From the NCBI GenBank assembly GCA_947175225.1, contig CAMWLX010000121.1, forward strand, positions 1-9,072: a DNA stretch of 9,072 nucleotides, written 5' to 3'. Both the position numbers and the translations under genes were made by a program. Source of the DNA: an uncultured Porphyromonadaceae bacterium (lineage in GTDB: Bacteria > Bacteroidota > Bacteroidia > Bacteroidales > Muribaculaceae). Of this stretch, positions 1-7,146 are shown one piece after another. Numbering within the stretch: position 1 is the stretch's first letter; each line of letters starts with the position of its first letter. The notes under the pieces were generated by a model. That model saw nothing but the letters and a program-made list of their open reading frames with translations, did not search any database and was not told where the DNA came from.

Positions 1-145
1 AATTCGCCTCATTGCTCAACGCCGAGAAATACTTACCCAAGTCATCGAAGTCGAAGCTCTTCTCCGCCCTCTTAAACTCCACCACCTCACTCTCCCGATG
101 CTGAATCAGAGAATAAATAATGTCAACATATTTGTTACCTATCAT
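1..145 (-). CDS. Schlafen/AlbA_2-type putative DNA-binding, ATPase-like protein (N-terminal fragment)
   Basis: Only the first 48 codons are present; the gene runs off the left edge. Translation from the ATG at 145-143 begins MIGNKYVDIIYSLIQHRESE and continues with VVEFKRAEKSFDFDDLGKYF and SALSNEAN. The spacing of E-x-x-x-x-EFK followed by the D-L-GKYFSALSNEAN block is the hallmark of the N-terminal AlbA_2 (Schlafen, formerly AAA_4) domain. In bacteria this domain heads proteins often annotated as ATP-binding or transcriptional-regulator-like. Their biochemical role is mostly unsettled, and they recur next to type I RM genes in Bacteroidales. The gene lies on the same strand, 41 bases after the TPR gene, with no clear hairpin between them, so read-through from the RM operon is possible. 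No upstream in-frame ATG competes for the start. The GC level (28 of 60 in bases 1-60) resembles the hsd genes rather than the AT-rich TPR gene before it. The family call is from recognition of the motif, and the rest of the protein is unseen. Confidence 0.8.
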   Translation of the reverse strand, partial: MIGNKYVDIIYSLIQHRESEVVEFKRAEKSFDFDDLGKYFSALSNEAN

Positions 146-186
146 AAATTATTGATTATAGCGATTTTATATACCCACTAATGATA

Positions 187-1761
187 TTATATATCTAACT
201 TAAATGGGTTTATGATATCGGTTTTGGATTGCTTTTGGATTTCCTCCAAAACATCATCGCGAAGTCTGGACATTTCTTTATCTTGTTCAGTATCCAGTTT
301 TGTCAATATTTCGAGAACGTCTGTGCCAGAACATGTCTTTGCCACCAGTTCTTCTCTTAAATAATTAAGAATCGCCTTATTTACAAGAGTCTTATCTGTT
401 GCACACTCTTTTGCACGTGTGATTGCATCTAAGTATAATTTTCGACCTTCTTCAATTTGTCCTTTTCTAAATTGAATAAGACCGTTGGTTGCGGTATAAC
501 ATATATCTGCATCAGAAGAACTGCCTAAGGGTAATGAAGATATGCGAGACATTGCTCGTTCCGCATCTTCAATATGACCATTTAAGGCATTAACATATGC
601 TAAATTATTCAGTAAAATAGTTTCTGACGGATTAGCAACGAGTCCAATATTTAATATCCTAGATGCAGATTGGTAATCTTTTAAGAAGGCATATGCAATA
701 TGAGAACTGAAGAGAACAGAGGTCTTATCATAGGGGGAGTCGTCGACCCAATCCACTGAATGACGAAATGCTATATCATAATTCTCACGAAAGTACTCAT
801 ATCGAGTTTCTGCTTCTGCCTTATATTTCAGTTTACTATAGTCTTGAAAGGCAAATTGTAAATCATTGTTTTCTGATGCAAGCCATTCTGCTTGAGCTAG
901 GCTATTATCATTTGGCTGTATTAAAGCTTGATTTATGAATTTCAAACATTTTTTTCTTGAGCCATTTGCCATCTCTAGGGTGCCAATCGCACTCGCTAAT
1001 TCTGAACAGGAGAATGGGCTATAATTTTGAGATTCAATAAGTGATTTACCAACATTAATAAAACGGGAGCTTCTACCCATTGACGAGTTTATAGCAATTT
1101 CTGATGCTATTAACCATGGGTCTTGGCGAAGCGCAGGATTATGAGCAACAACTCTATGTGCTAGGTCAAATTCCTCTAAATGAACAAATAATCTTGCAGC
1201 ACAACGAGAAACATATCGAGAATACGGTGCTAGATGTAAAGCGATTTTCATTACCTCGCAAGCCTTCGTTGAGAGTCCCAATGAAATATAACAACGTGCA
1301 AGTTCGCAATATGCGATTGGATTGTAGGGGAAGCGTATGTTCTCTTTCTTAATTAGTTGAATCAACTTTTTTGAATACTCTTCTTTCTTCTCAATTTTCT
1401 CAATTACTTTTGAGGCGGTATCAGTAGAGGCGTTATTATTATCAACCTTAGATGGAATAATCGAACGCGCAATTTCATGCACAATTTTTGGCGAATCAGA
1501 TTTAGCGATTACAAATTGAGCTGCATCAATAACTTCGGGAAGGGTAGTTTGTCCATTTAGAATAGCTGCACTTAGAAGATCTCCGGCAAAAGCTATAGTT
1601 TTATTCTCAGTCCAAGCTTCTATGTACGGAGCTATAGGAAAAACTGGAAGAGTAATCTCTTTTGCTCCCATAGCATATAGCTCTCCTAGTTGAGCAGTTT
1701 TCTTATAACTACGCCAACCGGGTATCACATCTCTATTCTCTTTTGGATTTATTGACGACAT
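187..1761 (-). CDS. TPR-repeat protein, partner of the adjacent kinase, function unknown
   Basis: A 524-residue protein with no signal peptide or membrane segment, so probably cytoplasmic. Helical-repeat units of about 34 residues with TPR-like spacing are visible. One lies near residues 147-180 (core AYCELARCYISLG, ending LAPYS). Three or so run in tandem over about 347-450 (AYAFLKDYQSASRIL, LAYVNALNGHIEDAERAM, GLIQFRKGQIEEGRKLY). Residues 180-345 look like more degenerate helical repeats. TPRs normally form protein-binding scaffolds, so the protein probably binds a partner. The N-terminal 105 residues, which start near PGWRSYKKTAQLGEL, are not TPR-like and match no domain I recognise. A lysine/glutamate-rich linker (about 106-140) separates the two parts. 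The start lies 3 bases after the kinase stop, which implies translational coupling and a joint function. Base composition is AT-rich (15 G+C in 60 at 901-960). It could be a sensor, adaptor or kinase substrate; the sequence does not decide. Confidence 0.85.
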   Translation of the reverse strand: MSSINPKENRDVIPGWRSYKKTAQLGELYAMGAKEITLPVFPIAPYIEAWTENKTIAFAGDLLSAAILNGQTTLPEVIDAAQFVIAKSDSPKIVHEIARSIIPSKVDNNNASTDTASKVIEKIEKKEEYSKKLIQLIKKENIRFPYNPIAYCELARCYISLGLSTKACEVMKIALHLAPYSRYVSRCAARLFVHLEEFDLAHRVVAHNPALRQDPWLIASEIAINSSMGRSSRFINVGKSLIESQNYSPFSCSELASAIGTLEMANGSRKKCLKFINQALIQPNDNSLAQAEWLASENNDLQFAFQDYSKLKYKAEAETRYEYFRENYDIAFRHSVDWVDDSPYDKTSVLFSSHIAYAFLKDYQSASRILNIGLVANPSETILLNNLAYVNALNGHIEDAERAMSRISSLPLGSSSDADICYTATNGLIQFRKGQIEEGRKLYLDAITRAKECATDKTLVNKAILNYLREELVAKTCSGTDVLEILTKLDTEQDKEMSRLRDDVLEEIQKQSKTDIINPFKLDI

Positions 1762-1764
1762 GCC

Positions 1765-2877
1765 CTATAATTTTGAAATTTCAAATTTTGCTTTCTTGTA
1801 CATAACATCTAACTCTGTAATAGTCCTTTGAAGGTCATAGTTAGGTGTTCTATTTAAAGGGTTGATATTGATTGGATGTCCACGTCTCTCGGGAATAGGG
1901 AAACATAGATATTCTATCATGTGCATTAAGTTCTCTTTTATTGAATCTAGTGGAATTTCATCTCGTATTTCTTTTAACGCCTGTTGAAAAGCATCTAGCA
2001 GAAAAGTCTTCGCAGCTTCAAATGAAATACCAGATCGGCATAATACTCTAATAGGGCTAGGAAGATTTTTATCTATAAGTGCGTTAATAGAGACCCCGGT
2101 TAAATAGAAGACAATAAGCCCTCCTAAGGTATAATTGTCCATTTGGTACAATCTCTCTCTTTCGTCTGGGATGTGATAATGAAAAAAAGCCTCTGGTGGA
2201 GCATAAGTCCAATCCCCATGAAATGAAACGAATGGATATGGACAATGAACGTTCTCATCGAAACAAAGAGAACGACCTAAATCTCCAATTTTTGATTCCG
2301 TATCAAATTTCATTATGTTTGAAGGCTTTAAATCTTGATGGGTGATTTCGTTTTTATGTAAACTTCCTAATCCAGTTGCAACATCTCGAAGAGAGGATAG
2401 CTTATCCGCAAAAGACTTAAGCTTTGAAGTAAAATCTACTCCATGCGAAAATTTCAAGAAATGTCGTATATTACCTTGAGCCATTTCATATACAATATAT
2501 GAAACAGTGGAAATTGGATAGTCTGTTATTTCTATTTGTCCTGAATCTACAAACTGTATTACTTTCGAGACCTTTTTGGAATTACAATACTCTGAAAGCT
2601 CTTTCTCATATTTGAACGCAGAGAATTGTTCTGCGATCAAAGCTGCCCTGTCTTTATCCGGACTAATAGGACCAAGAAACGCGTCTTTATAATCCAAAAC
2701 CTTCATAAAAAAGGTTTTCTGGTCTTTTTCAACTCTGTAACAAATTGAAAAATGCCCACCCGTATCACTTGGAGATGTGGATTTCTTAAGTTTCTCTACC
2801 ACATTCCATCCATTGATATTCCTGCCAACAAGATTATCTGCAGCGGCAAGAGATGAAAAGTCTATTCCACTAATCAT
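1765..2877 (-). CDS. Serine/threonine protein kinase-like protein in the RM operon
   Basis: A 370-residue soluble protein with a Hanks-type kinase fold over roughly residues 22-335. Motifs in order are: a glycine-rich loop at GGHFSICYRV (40-49); the ATP-binding lysine in FFMKV (K59); a probable helix-C glutamate in KYEKEL (E91 or E93); the catalytic loop HQDLKPSN (180-187, with D182, K184 and N187); the metal-binding DLG (199-201); PPE in place of APE (227-229); the structural aspartate of DNYTLGG (D247); and the late arginine in PERRG (R331 or R332). All residues needed for phosphotransfer are therefore present, and it is probably an active kinase. HQD instead of HRD makes it a non-RD kinase. 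The C-terminal 35 residues are outside the fold and lysine-rich. There is no transmembrane segment or extracellular sensor domain, unlike PASTA kinases. It starts 12 bases after hsdR and ends 3 bases before the TPR gene. Kinases do occur in other defence loci (PglW of BREX/Pgl, Stk2), but I cannot assign it to either. Substrate unknown. Confidence 0.9.
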   Translation of the reverse strand: MISGIDFSSLAAADNLVGRNINGWNVVEKLKKSTSPSDTGGHFSICYRVEKDQKTFFMKVLDYKDAFLGPISPDKDRAALIAEQFSAFKYEKELSEYCNSKKVSKVIQFVDSGQIEITDYPISTVSYIVYEMAQGNIRHFLKFSHGVDFTSKLKSFADKLSSLRDVATGLGSLHKNEITHQDLKPSNIMKFDTESKIGDLGRSLCFDENVHCPYPFVSFHGDWTYAPPEAFFHYHIPDERERLYQMDNYTLGGLIVFYLTGVSINALIDKNLPSPIRVLCRSGISFEAAKTFLLDAFQQALKEIRDEIPLDSIKENLMHMIEYLCFPIPERRGHPININPLNRTPNYDLQRTITELDVMYKKAKFEISKL

Positions 2878-2889
2878 AATATACTTTTT

Positions 2890-5880
2890 TTACGATTCGG
2901 CGGCCAGCATTGTTGAGCTGAAGCCATCAATATTTGGGTATCTTTTTTGAGCCTTTATATATGCTTGGTTAAATACTCTTTGGTTGACAAAAGCCTGAAA
3001 GTTAGGATTGTCAAGATAGTTACGGGCAAATTCAGTCTTCTCGCTGAGTAGTTCTATAACGATTTGGAATAGTGCGTTGTTGGACTCAATCTCAGCGTTC
3101 TGCTCATCGCTATGATATACCGCATTTGAAAAATTTTCATTAGCAGCAAGTCGATCAGGGAGAAGGCGAATTTGCTCAATAGCTTCTTCCGGATGTTCCC
3201 ACTCAATACCTCCGAACTGAGTGTTGAACTCTTCAAGTATGTTTGAAAGAAGATCAAATACCGGCTCACCGATTGAGCCACCTACACCGACGGGTACCGG
3301 GTCAATGTCCTTATCCTCATTCTCCATTTGGAACTGAGCCTCGCCCTGCTTAATTGCGCGGTATTGATCGAAGTCGATAGCGTCAATCAAGCCCTCGGTC
3401 CAATCTTCACGAGGTATTCTCGGAAGTTTGGCTGCAAGGAGATGGAGATAAATATACATTTTCTCCCAATCGACAGTCTTGTATGGAGATACTGCGGCGA
3501 TGAAAGGATAAAGGCGATTATATCCTTTGATTGCACCTTTAGACTCAATTTTTCCGTCATCGTCGAGTTGCTTGAAGTGCTCCACGGCGGTGTCGAGGAT
3601 CGGGTCAAGCATAGACCTGTCTTCCTCCGAAAGGAAGATACGGTTAATCTCGTCAACCTCATCCATGGTAAAGAGATTGTATTGTTCAATCGTATCGAGC
3701 AGGTCATTCAGTTTATTGGGGTCAGTCTCACGGCTGAGATTAGTACCCTTATAATATTTCTGAAAAGCCTCCTGAACGAGTTCGGCATTGCCGGCAAAGT
3801 CGAGAACGAAAGTATCTCGTTTCTTCGGATGGCAACGGTTAAGACGAGAGAGTGTCTGAACGGCTTTTACGTCCGACAACACTTTATCGACATACATTGT
3901 ATGGAGAAGTGGTTGGTCGTAGCCGGTCTGAAACTTATCGGCAACGATAAGGATGCGATAAGGGTCTTGACCCATACGCTTCTCAATTTCAGACGAGGGG
4001 AAGCCGTTTACGGTAGCTTCAGTGACACGTTGACCCTTATATTCCTTATCTCCTGAGAAAGCGACAACAGCCTTGAACGGACTGTTGCGTTCACGCAACT
4101 TCTCGGAGATGGAATAATAGAAATCAATGGCTCGCAAGATACTGGAGGTAACGACCATAGCACGCGCCTGACCGCCAACCTTTCCTTTGTTGACCACGTT
4201 CTCATGGAAGTGTTCAACAATGATACGAGCCTTTGCTTCGATGGTTTCGGGCTGCGCTTCGACCCAAGCACGCATTTTAGCGGATGCCTGTTTCTTATCA
4301 AACTCCGGGTCTTCCTCAATAGAGCGAACTACTTTGTAGAAGCTCTGATAAGGAGTATAGTTCTGCAACACGTCCATGATAAAGCCCTCCTCGATGGCTT
4401 GCTTCATAGAATAGACGTGGAAAGGAACGTGTTTAATGTTACCCTCGGAATCGGGAGGCAGAGGCGTACCGAACATTTCGAGAGTCTTATTCTTTGGAGT
4501 GGCAGTAAAAGCGTAGTAGTTGGCGTTGGTCGCCATCTTACGCCCTGCCACAATCTTTGCAATCTTATCCTCTAGGTCTTCATCTTCTTCGGTAGCGTTG
4601 CCGCTGACGCTCATGTTCATCTTGGCCGACATCGAGCCGTTTTGCGAACTGTGAGCCTCGTCAATAATAATTGCGAAGCGATTATTTTTGAGAGTAGTGC
4701 CAATAGCATCGAGGATGTATGGGAACTTGTGGACGATGGTAATAATAATCTTCTTGCCCCCTCGCAGAGCGGTGGCAAGAGATTCGGAGCTGTCGGCCCA
4801 TGCAACAACATTCGATAGCTTCTGAAAAGCGCGGATGTTGTCGCGAATCTGCTTGTCAAGGTTGACGCGGTCAGTAACGACAATCACGCTGTCGACCACA
4901 GGATTGTTGTCCTTCAACAGTCCGACGAGCTGATACGCGAGCCAAGTTATTGAATTTGACTTGCCTGAACCGGCAGAGTGCTGAATGAGATAACGATGGC
5001 CGACACCCTGATCCTTGGTTTCTTTGAGAAGGCGACGCACCACTTCGAGCTGATGGTAACGGGGCCAAATTACTTTGGTCTTCGGCTTACCCGTATCTTC
5101 GTCTTTTTCCTCGATAACCTGCGCGAAGTCCTCCAAGATGTTGCTGAGGCTTTGCTTGGTCAGCACATCTTCCCAGAGGTAGGCGGTCATCAAGCCGTTA
5201 GGATTGACAGGGTTTCCCTTGCCGCCGTTGTTGCCTTTGTTGAACGGCAGGAACCAACTGCTTTTCCCTGCGAGCATTGAGCACATAGCCACATCGGTAT
5301 CGTCGACGGCAAGATGCACGGCACAACGTTTCGCTTTGAAAAGCAAGTCTTTGGGGTCACGGTCATTCTGATACTGGGCTTTGGCGTTCTCGATTGTCTG
5401 TCCGGTGAAGTGGTTTTTAAGTTCCATTGTAATGACAGGCAGACCGTTGATAAACAATGCGACGTCGATAGACAGCATTGTGTCGGTCGGGCTGTAATGA
5501 AGCTGACGGATAACGGTAAAATCGTTATCCTCATAAAACTTCTTCGCCGTTGGGTTCAGTTCGCTTGGCAGAGGATAGTAAAGGTCGAAGTGGAGAGTAA
5601 TGTAACGGAAGCCTTTACGGAGCACGTCGGTTATACCGCGCTTAGTGATTTCATCACGCAAGCGAGTGAAGAACTTATTTTTGGCGGACTCGGTGTCAAA
5701 AATACGAAGTTCCTCTGCTTTGTCGGGCTGAGTACGACGAATGAACGCCTCTACTCTATTGGGGAGCAAGGCGTAGGTTTTATTATATTCAGAGCTGCCG
5801 CTCTGATTGTAACCGTTGACATCGCGCAGATAGTCAACGATAATATCTTCGAGACCCTTTTCGGTAGTATTTATAGCCAT
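2890..5880 (-). CDS. hsdR: Type I restriction enzyme R subunit (endonuclease and DNA translocase)
   Basis: A 996-residue protein of normal length for the family. It is the motor and nuclease of the R2M2S complex, which translocates DNA with ATP and cuts at a distance from unmethylated sites. The N-terminal nuclease domain (about 1-250) has a PD-(D/E)xK pattern, with D139 in SIDVALF and E153-L-K155 in TMELK. The SF2 helicase core follows: Walker A AGSGKS (303-308), DEAH box (407-410), motif III TAT (459-461), motif V DKFQTGYDQP (648-657) and motif VI QTLSRLNR (675-682). An acidic linker EEDEDLED (431-438) lies between motifs II and III. The last 300 residues are the helical domain that contacts the methylase. 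All catalytic motifs are intact, so restriction activity is expected. It starts 6 bases after hsdS with no evident Shine-Dalgarno sequence. GC falls towards the 3' end (19 of 60 at 2941-3000, against 33 of 60 at 4741-4800). Confidence 0.97.
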   Translation of the reverse strand: MAINTTEKGLEDIIVDYLRDVNGYNQSGSSEYNKTYALLPNRVEAFIRRTQPDKAEELRIFDTESAKNKFFTRLRDEITKRGITDVLRKGFRYITLHFDLYYPLPSELNPTAKKFYEDNDFTVIRQLHYSPTDTMLSIDVALFINGLPVITMELKNHFTGQTIENAKAQYQNDRDPKDLLFKAKRCAVHLAVDDTDVAMCSMLAGKSSWFLPFNKGNNGGKGNPVNPNGLMTAYLWEDVLTKQSLSNILEDFAQVIEEKDEDTGKPKTKVIWPRYHQLEVVRRLLKETKDQGVGHRYLIQHSAGSGKSNSITWLAYQLVGLLKDNNPVVDSVIVVTDRVNLDKQIRDNIRAFQKLSNVVAWADSSESLATALRGGKKIIITIVHKFPYILDAIGTTLKNNRFAIIIDEAHSSQNGSMSAKMNMSVSGNATEEDEDLEDKIAKIVAGRKMATNANYYAFTATPKNKTLEMFGTPLPPDSEGNIKHVPFHVYSMKQAIEEGFIMDVLQNYTPYQSFYKVVRSIEEDPEFDKKQASAKMRAWVEAQPETIEAKARIIVEHFHENVVNKGKVGGQARAMVVTSSILRAIDFYYSISEKLRERNSPFKAVVAFSGDKEYKGQRVTEATVNGFPSSEIEKRMGQDPYRILIVADKFQTGYDQPLLHTMYVDKVLSDVKAVQTLSRLNRCHPKKRDTFVLDFAGNAELVQEAFQKYYKGTNLSRETDPNKLNDLLDTIEQYNLFTMDEVDEINRIFLSEEDRSMLDPILDTAVEHFKQLDDDGKIESKGAIKGYNRLYPFIAAVSPYKTVDWEKMYIYLHLLAAKLPRIPREDWTEGLIDAIDFDQYRAIKQGEAQFQMENEDKDIDPVPVGVGGSIGEPVFDLLSNILEEFNTQFGGIEWEHPEEAIEQIRLLPDRLAANENFSNAVYHSDEQNAEIESNNALFQIVIELLSEKTEFARNYLDNPNFQAFVNQRVFNQAYIKAQKRYPNIDGFSSTMLAAES

Positions 5881-5886
5881 AGGAGA

Positions 5887-7146
5887 TTAGAGGTTTCGGA
5901 CATCGACTTGCCCCGTCACGACATCCGCAATGAGGCGTTGTTTATATTCGGTTAGTGTGTCAATCTCAGTACGGAGATTGGCTATCATATCGTCGATTGC
6001 AGAGTTCTTCTTGCGAATATATTCTACAATCGCCACCTGTTCCTCGATGGGAGGAATCGGAATGAAGTGCTTACTGAGGAAAGGATAATTGATATTTTGA
6101 CCATCGCGAATACCTGTCACGCAGGTTTGAAGAAGTTGAATAAAGTTAAAGGACTTGAATAAGTGCTTGAAGTATTCAGAGTTTTCAACTTCTTTGGGAG
6201 TCAAAATAGTATATGCGGCACTGATGATGCCTTGATAGTAGGCGTATTCAATGCCGCCCTCAAAAGAGCGCAAGGATATGACGAAGTCGCCAACTTTGAC
6301 GAGTTTTTGTTTGTCAAAATCTTTATTGACAACAACAACTCGGTTGGCATACATAGACTGAGGAATAACGCCTTGCGACTGGGTGGCACAAAGCATCGGC
6401 TCATTGGGAAAGCCTTTTTGCGAGCGTTCAGAGAAGCAATACTGTATTTTTCTTTCCTCCCAATGAGCAGGTATTCTACCGAACTGAATGGTTTGTGCCT
6501 CTTTTGTAGGGGCATCGGGATTTAATCCACGGAGTACAACATTCGCGATTTCAGCTTGTTTTAGCTCGTCGAGCAGTTGAATTTCGCGCTCGCGCTCTCG
6601 TTGTTGGGACTCAATAAGAACTGTTTTCCGAGTAAGAAAATCAACGATTTGTTTTTGCTCATTAAGCGGAGGAATCGGAATCTGTATGCCTAAAAACTTT
6701 GGCATTTGAACGACCTTACGCAGACCGGAATAATAAGGCTTTAATGCCTTATTATCATCGACAGCAAGATAGTAATAGTATAAAAATTGAGGGTCAGCGA
6801 TGGCTTCATTTATGTTGAAAACATCGTATGCGCCCGTTATCATGCCTCCAATGGATGAAAGGCCGACTGTTCGCGGCGTTTCGTCTATATCAAATAGACA
6901 GAAGATAATTTGACCCGGAGTTACAACTTTGTAGGACTCAAAATCTTTAGGAAATTTACCTTTACCGTTTTCGGTATCTCGGAATATCACACCACCTTTT
7001 GTTAAAGATAAGAGTGGGAAATTGGTACGAGTACCAACGATTTCTTTGGATTCTCTAAAAAGATTCCTCGCTCTAATAAGCGTCCAATGTGAAGGATACT
7101 TATTATCCAACAACAAAGTTGCAGTGTTATAAGTATTGTTCATCAT
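5887..7146 (-). CDS. hsdS: Type I RM specificity subunit S
   Basis: Taken from the ATG at 7146 this is 419 residues, the usual length for a two-domain HsdS. It sets the bipartite DNA target for both methylation and restriction. The layout is a tandem duplication. TRD1 (about 18-160) opens with YPSHWTLIRA and ends IPIPPLNEQKQIVDFL. A central coiled-coil region (about 165-215) carries REREREIQLLDELKQAEIAN. TRD2 (about 224-366) opens with IPAHWEERKI and ends IPIPPIEEQVAIVEYI. A second coiled coil and conserved tail follow (370-419, LIADVVTGQVDV). The two TRDs are dissimilar in sequence, so an asymmetric target is expected, but it cannot be read from the protein. Start choice: 7146 gives an ATGA overlap with the hsdM stop. 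The longer frame from 7209 would add 21 residues (MCRHSRNRISHCRDVRPNTR...) that lie wholly inside hsdM and do not resemble HsdS. An ATG at 7143 is almost equally possible. No partial hsdS copy or recombinase is visible here. Confidence 0.96.
   Translation of the reverse strand: MMNNTYNTATLLLDNKYPSHWTLIRARNLFRESKEIVGTRTNFPLLSLTKGGVIFRDTENGKGKFPKDFESYKVVTPGQIIFCLFDIDETPRTVGLSSIGGMITGAYDVFNINEAIADPQFLYYYYLAVDDNKALKPYYSGLRKVVQMPKFLGIQIPIPPLNEQKQIVDFLTRKTVLIESQQREREREIQLLDELKQAEIANVVLRGLNPDAPTKEAQTIQFGRIPAHWEERKIQYCFSERSQKGFPNEPMLCATQSQGVIPQSMYANRVVVVNKDFDKQKLVKVGDFVISLRSFEGGIEYAYYQGIISAAYTILTPKEVENSEYFKHLFKSFNFIQLLQTCVTGIRDGQNINYPFLSKHFIPIPPIEEQVAIVEYIRKKNSAIDDMIANLRTEIDTLTEYKQRLIADVVTGQVDVRNL
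6050..6681. repeat. Direct repeat of 14 bases at the ends of the two HsdS target-recognition domains
   Basis: The plus-strand word GGAGGAATCGGAAT occurs at 6050-6063 and again at 6668-6681, 618 bases apart and in frame (206 codons). Each copy encodes the IPIPP motif that closes a TRD (residues 156-160 and 362-366). The repeat reflects the internal duplication of HsdS. The identical DNA is longer than the five shared residues alone require, since synonymous codons are also shared. Confidence 0.8.
6583..6600 (-). repeat. Short tandem Arg-Glu repeat, (RE)3, in the HsdS central spacer
   Basis: On the coding strand three 6-base units, CGAGAG CGCGAG CGCGAA, encode Arg-Glu three times (residues 183-188). 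The tract lies in the central helix between the two target-recognition domains. Short peptide repeats at the same place in EcoR124I-type HsdS proteins set the number of bases between the two half-sites. The units here are imperfect, so slippage would be less likely than in a perfect repeat. Confidence 0.6.

Noticed and set aside
146..186. Possible promoter with TATAAT (155-160, minus strand) or a terminator between the TPR gene and the AlbA_2 gene
   Set aside because: The hexamer lies only 9 bases from the start codon, has no convincing upstream box, and does not fit the Bacteroidales TAnnTTTG pattern. The segment is simply AT-rich and no stable hairpin is visible.
949..955. Seven-base A tract (coding strand) in the TPR gene as a phase-variation switch
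   Set aside because: It encodes part of an ordinary Lys-Lys pair in an AT-rich gene and is too short to stand out; a similar A7 at 2885-2891 sits at the hsdR stop where slippage would matter little.
3328..4056. Open frame of 242 codons on the plus strand, opposite hsdR
   Set aside because: It is antisense to the helicase region of an intact hsdR, has no recognisable domain, and is explained by the codon bias of the real gene.
5314..5955. Open frame of 213 codons on the plus strand, opposite the 5' end of hsdR
   Set aside because: It is antisense to the conserved nuclease domain of hsdR and extends into hsdS without any family resemblance; a shadow frame.
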